This document shows, piece by piece, positions 57,801 through 63,800 of a DNA stretch of 64,000 nt. Every line of letters starts with the position of its first letter. The stretch's first letter is position 1. The position numbers and the translations under genes are program-made. The notes beneath the pieces are model-generated. The model saw only the letters and a program-made list of their open reading frames with translations. It ran no database searches and was not told the origin of the DNA. Source of the stretch: M3007 sp044226205 (GTDB taxonomy: Bacteria; Bacteroidota; Bacteroidia; Chitinophagales; Saprospiraceae); the NCBI GenBank assembly GCA_044226205.1, contig JBGAHL010000017.1, positions 45,131 through 109,130 on the forward strand, in the 5' to 3' direction.

Positions 57801-60800
57801 AACCACGGGCTCGGGCGTCAACGACGCCAGCGGTTCGACCTTCAATAAAGGCCTCTCCACCGTGACTTACACCATTGTGGACGCCTCCGGCAATTCGGCC
57901 AACTGCTCGTTCAATGTGACCGTCAACGACGCCCAGCAACCCACGATCAGCTGTCCGGCCACCGCCATGGTCGATATCCTCGACCCGCGCGACCCGTACG
58001 CCACGGGCTGGGCAACCGGCGCCGACAACTGCGGCACGGTGACGATCACCTACAACGACGATCGCAGCGGCCTGACGAACTGCAATGCCACGGGCAATAT
58101 CGTGCGCACCTTCACGGCTACCGACGCATCGGGCAATATCAAAACCTGTCAGCAGACGATCACCGTGCAGGACAACACCGATCCGGTGCTCAGCGCCTGC
58201 CCGACCAATATCACGGTGAATGTTGATCCCATGTCCTGCACCGCAGTGGTCACTTATACCGACCCGACGGCTGTGGATCAGGGTTACTTCCAGGGTTTTG
58301 AAAACGCTGCCTACGCAAGCGGTACTTATCCGAATGCGCCTTCGACCGACTGGAACGAGTTCAACAGCAAAATCACCCGCGCGGCTTCGGGTACCGACGG
58401 CATTAACTCGAAAACGGGCGCCGCTCACGGTGTCATCAACTCGACCGTACTGCCTGCTCCGCCCAACGACGACACCGGCGCATTCAACCGCCTGGGCGGT
58501 TACAGCGCGGTATTCGGCACGGGCTTCCGTTCGGCACAGGATATTTACATCAACCTGAGCGACCCGGCCGTTGTGGCCAATACCTACGGTTGGGACCTCT
58601 CCACCGCCGCCAGCAACCAGAGCAACGGACACCTGCGCGACTTTATCTTCCACGCAGCCTCCAACGCCAGCGGGGAAGTGCTGATCGGTTCGAGTAACAA
58701 CACCAACGGCACCCGCCGCAACGACCTGGCGTCGATCAATCACTACACGATCACGAGCAGCGGCTGGTACACCTTCGAATGGGTGTTCCGCAACAATGCC
58801 GGCGTGCTGGCCGTCGACCTCAACCTGCGCAACAGCAGCGGTACGCTGCTGTGGACCAACACCTTGAGCAACCCGTCCGACCTGATTGCCACCAACGTGG
58901 GCGGCAACCGCTACATGTGGTTTACCTTCCTCGAAGTGAACAAACTGGCCATTGACAACAGCACGCTCGAACGCAACGCCACCGTGGCCTGCGCGGCGCC
59001 CAGCGGCTCTGCCTTCAACCTGGGTACCACCGCCGTGACTTGCACGGCCACCGACGCCTGCTTGAACACCAGCACCTGCTCCTTCAACGTAACGGTGGTG
59101 GACAACATCCCGCCGGCAATTACCTGCCCGTCCAACATCGTTGCCAGCGCGGCCACCGGCACCTGCGGCGCTGTGGTGACTTACACGGCCCCGGTAGGCA
59201 CCGACAATTGTATGGGGCCTGTGACGACCCAGACCGACATCACCGGTTTGAGCAGCGGTTCTACCTTCCCGGTAGGTACCACGACGCTGCAATACACCGT
59301 GGTCGATGGCGCCATGTTGTCGAGCAACTGCCAGTTTACCGTCACGGTCAATGATGGCGAACAACCCACGATCAGCTGTCCGCCCACCGCCACGCTCGAT
59401 ATTCTCGACCCGCGCGACCCGTACGCCACGGGTTGGGCAACCGGCGCCGACAACTGCGGCACGGTGACCATCACCTACAACGACGACCGCAGCGGCCTGA
59501 CCAACTGCAACGCCACGGGCAACATCGTGCGCACCTTCACGGCTACCGACGCTTCCGGCAATATCAAAACCTGCCAGCAGACCGTCACCATACAGGACAA
59601 TACCGATCCGGAACTTAGCCCCTGTCCGACGGACATTGTTGTAAACGCCGACCCGAACGCCTGCTCCGTGACGGTCAACTACACCGACCCGACGGCGGTG
59701 GATGTGGGCTACTTCCAGGGCTTTGAAAATGCAGACTACGCAAGCGGTACCTATCCGAATGCGCCTTCGACCGACTGGAACGAGTACAACAGCAAAATCA
59801 CCCGCGCGATTTCGGGTACCGACGGCATTACCTCCGGTTCGGGCGCCGCTCACGGCGTGATCAACTCGACCGTACTGCCCGCCTCGCCCGACGACAATAC
59901 CGGCGCATTCAATCGCCTGGGCGGTTACAGCGCGGTATTCGGCACGGGCTTCCGCTCGGCACAGGATATCTACATCAACCTGAGCGACCCGGCCGTTGTG
60001 GCCAATACCTACGGTTGGGACCTCTCCACGGCGGTGAATAACCAGAGCAACAACCACCTGCGCGACTTTGTCTTCCACGCAGCGTCCAACGCCAGCGGCG
60101 AAGTGCTGATCGGTTCGAGCAACGGCTCCAACTTCACCCGCCGCAACGACCTGGCGTCGATCAACCACTACACGATCACCAGCAGCGGCTGGTACACCTT
60201 CGAATGGGTGTTCCGCAACAACGCCGGTGTGCTGGCAGTGGACCTCAACCTGCGCAACAGCGGCGGCACGCTGCTCTGGACCAACACCTTGAGCACCCCG
60301 GCCGACCTGATCGCCACCAACGTGGGCGGCAACCGCTACATGTGGTTTACCTTCCTCGAAGTGAACAAACTGGCCATCGACAACAGCACGCTCGAGCGCA
60401 ACGCCAACGTAGCCTGTGTCATGCCCAGCGGTTCTACCTTCAATGTGGGTACGACCTCTGTGACTTGCACGGCCACCGACGCCTGCACCAACACGAGCAC
60501 CTGCTCGTTCAACGTCACCGTCAACCCGGTTGACATGCCGGCCGTCAGCATCACGGCTTCGGCCAACCCGATCTGCGCAGGCACCAACGTGACATTTACC
60601 GCCACGCCGACCTTCGGGGGCGCCACGCCGTCGTACCAGTGGTACCTCAATGCGATGCCCGTCGGTACCAACAGCCCGATGTACAGCAACAACAGCCTCG
60701 CCAACGGCGATCAGGTGTACTGCGTCATGACGACCAGCTACGCCTGCCCGACCATGCCGACGGCCACCAGCAATACCGTCACCATGACGGTCAATCCGCT

Positions 60801-63800
60801 GCCCTCGGCGCCCACGACCACGGGTACTTCCTGTTCCGGCGTCGCTGCCAACTTCGACCTGCAGGCACACATGAACAGTATGGGTAATGGCGTCAATTCC
60901 AACTACAGTTGGTATGCACTGACCAATAACCCGCTGGTGACCGGTGAATCGCTCACGCCGCAAACCGGCGACCTGATCTCCGACGTGCTGGTGAACAATA
61001 CCAGCCTGCCGCAAACGGTCATCTACCGCGTGACGCCCACCAGCGATCCGGAAGGCTGCCTGGGTTCGTTCTTCGACGTAATTCTCACGGTTAACCCGAT
61101 TCCGACGGCTTCGACGACCGATAACAACGATCCGTTCTGCTCGGGCGGCACCACCAACATCGTGGTGAGCAACCCGAACAATGTGGCCGGTACCACCTAC
61201 AACTGGAGCGTTCCTGCCACCGCCGGCATCACGGAACTCGCTTCGGCCGCCGGCGCTAACGGCGTTGCACTCAACGTGCCGATCGCTCAAACCCTGACCA
61301 ATACTACGGGCAGCCCCATCACCGTCACCTTTACCGTGACGCCGGTTGGCCCCGCCCCGACCTATTGCACGGGTACACCGGTAACCCAGACGGTCACCGT
61401 CAACCCGACACCTAAAGGCACGGTCACGGCTTCGGCTTCGCCGATTTGCACGGGTATGTCGGTCGACCTGATTTACACGCCCACGGCTGGCGTAGGTCCG
61501 TACGACATCGTGGTGAACGGAGTCACGTACACAAACATTACCAGTGGGGTGTTTGCAACGTTCAGTCCGCTGACCACCACCACGTACACCCTGACCAGCA
61601 TTACGGATAAAGGCGTGACGCCCAACTGCTCCAACAGCAGCCCGGCCAGCGCCGTAACCGTTACAGTGAACCCGACGCCGGACGCAGTGGCCACGCCTTC
61701 TGCACAGACCATCTGCTCGGGCGCTTCGATCACGACGATTGCGCTGACAGGCTCGGTTATGGGCACGACCTTCAACTGGACGCGTGACAACACGGCCGAT
61801 GTGACGGGTATCGCGGCTATGGGTTCTGGCAACATCAGCGGATCTTTGACTAATACAACGAATGCAGCCATCACGGTGACCTTTACCATCACCCCGGTTA
61901 CGGCATTCTGCACAGGTACGCCGATCACCGCCACGGTAGTCGTCAACCCGACGCCGACGGTGGATGATCCGACCGATCAGGTCGTTTGCAACAACGCTTC
62001 GACCACTGCCGTGACCTTCACGGGCGCTGTCGCAGGCACGGTGTACAGCTGGACCAATAACAATACGAGCATCGGCCTGGCTGCTGCGGGTACGGGCGAC
62101 ATCGCCGCCTTCACGGCGACGAACAGCGGCACGACGCCGGTGGTTGCCACGATCACGGTGACGCCTTCGTACACCAACGCGGGCGAAACCTGCACAGGCA
62201 CGCCGCAGACCTTCACCATCACGGTGAACCCGACGCCGAACGCAGTGGCTACGCCGTCTGCCCAGACCATTTGCTCGGGCGGCACGATCACGACGATCGC
62301 CCTGACGGGCAATGTGTCGGGCACGACCTACAACTGGACGCGCGACAACAACGTCACAGTGACGGGTATCGCCGACATGGGCTCGGGCAACATCAGCGGC
62401 ACATTGACCAATACGACGAACGCCCCGATCACGGTGACCTTCACGATCACGCCGGTAGCCAACAGCTGCTCCGGTACGCCGATCACCGCCACGGTAGTCG
62501 TCAACCCGACGCCGACGGTGGATGATCCTACCGATCAGGTAGTTTGCAACAATGCCTCGACCGCTGCCGTGACCTTCACGGGCGCTGTCGCAGGTACGGT
62601 TTACAACTGGACCAACAACGACGCCAGCATCGGCCTGGCCGCCGCGGGTACGGGCGACATCGCCGCCTTCACGGCGACGAACAGCGGCAGTGCGCCGGTG
62701 GTCGCTACGATCACGGTGACGCCTTCGTACACCTACGCCGGCGAAACCTGCACGGGCGCTCCGCAGACCTTCACCATCACGGTGAATCCGACGCCGAACG
62801 CAGTGGCTACGCCTTCTGGCCAGACCATTTGCTCGGGTGGCACGATCACGACGATCGCCCTGACGGGTAACGTGAGTGGCACGACCTACAACTGGACGCG
62901 CGACAACACGGTCGATGTAACGGGTATCGCGGACATGGGCTCGGGCAACATCAGCGGATCTTTGACCAATACGACGAATGCCCCGGTCACGGTGACCTTC
63001 ACGATCACGCCGGTAGCCAACGGCTGCTCCGGCACGCCGATCACCGCCACGGTGCTGGTGAATCCGACGCCGAACGCAGTGGCTACGCCTTCTGCCCAGA
63101 CCATTTGCTCGGGCGCTTCGATCACCACGATCGCCCTGACGGGCAACGTGGCTGGCACGACCTATAACTGGACGCGCGACAACGACCTCACGGTGACGGG
63201 TATCGCGGACATGGGCGCTGGCAACATCAGCGGCACATTGACCAATACGACGAATGCACCGGTCACGGTGACCTTCACGATCACGCCGACGGCCAACGGC
63301 TGCCCGGGTGCTCCGATCACCGCCACGGTAGTTGTCAACCCGACGCCGACGGTCACCGACCCGGCTGATCAGGTGGTTTGCAACAATGCCTCGACCACTG
63401 CCGTGACCTTCACGGGCGCTGTCGCAGGCACGGTTTACAACTGGACCAACAACGACGCCAGCATCGGTCTGGCGGCCGCGGGTACGGGCGACATCGCCGC
63501 CTTCACGGCGATGAACAGCGGCAGTGCGCCGGTGGTTGCCACGATCACGGTGACGCCTTCGTACACCAACGCGGGCGAAACCTGCACGGGCACGCCGCAG
63601 ACCTTCACCATCACGGTGAATCCGACGCCGAACGCAGTGGCTACGCCTTCTGCCCAGACCATCTGCTCGGGCGCTTCGATCACCACGATCGCCCTGACGG
63701 GCAACGTGGCCGGCACGACCTACAACTGGACGCGCGACAACACGGTCGATGTAACGGGTATCGCGGACATGGGTGCTGGCAACATCAGCGGCACATTGAC

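Noticed and set aside
53098..61290. A 2,730-codon open frame on the minus strand
   Set aside because: It is exactly antisense to the giant gene and its translation is a V/G/R/A-rich sequence with no domain, signal or start context. The plus-strand frame has recognisable modules throughout. High GC at third codon positions and the scarcity of certain codons leave the opposite frame open.
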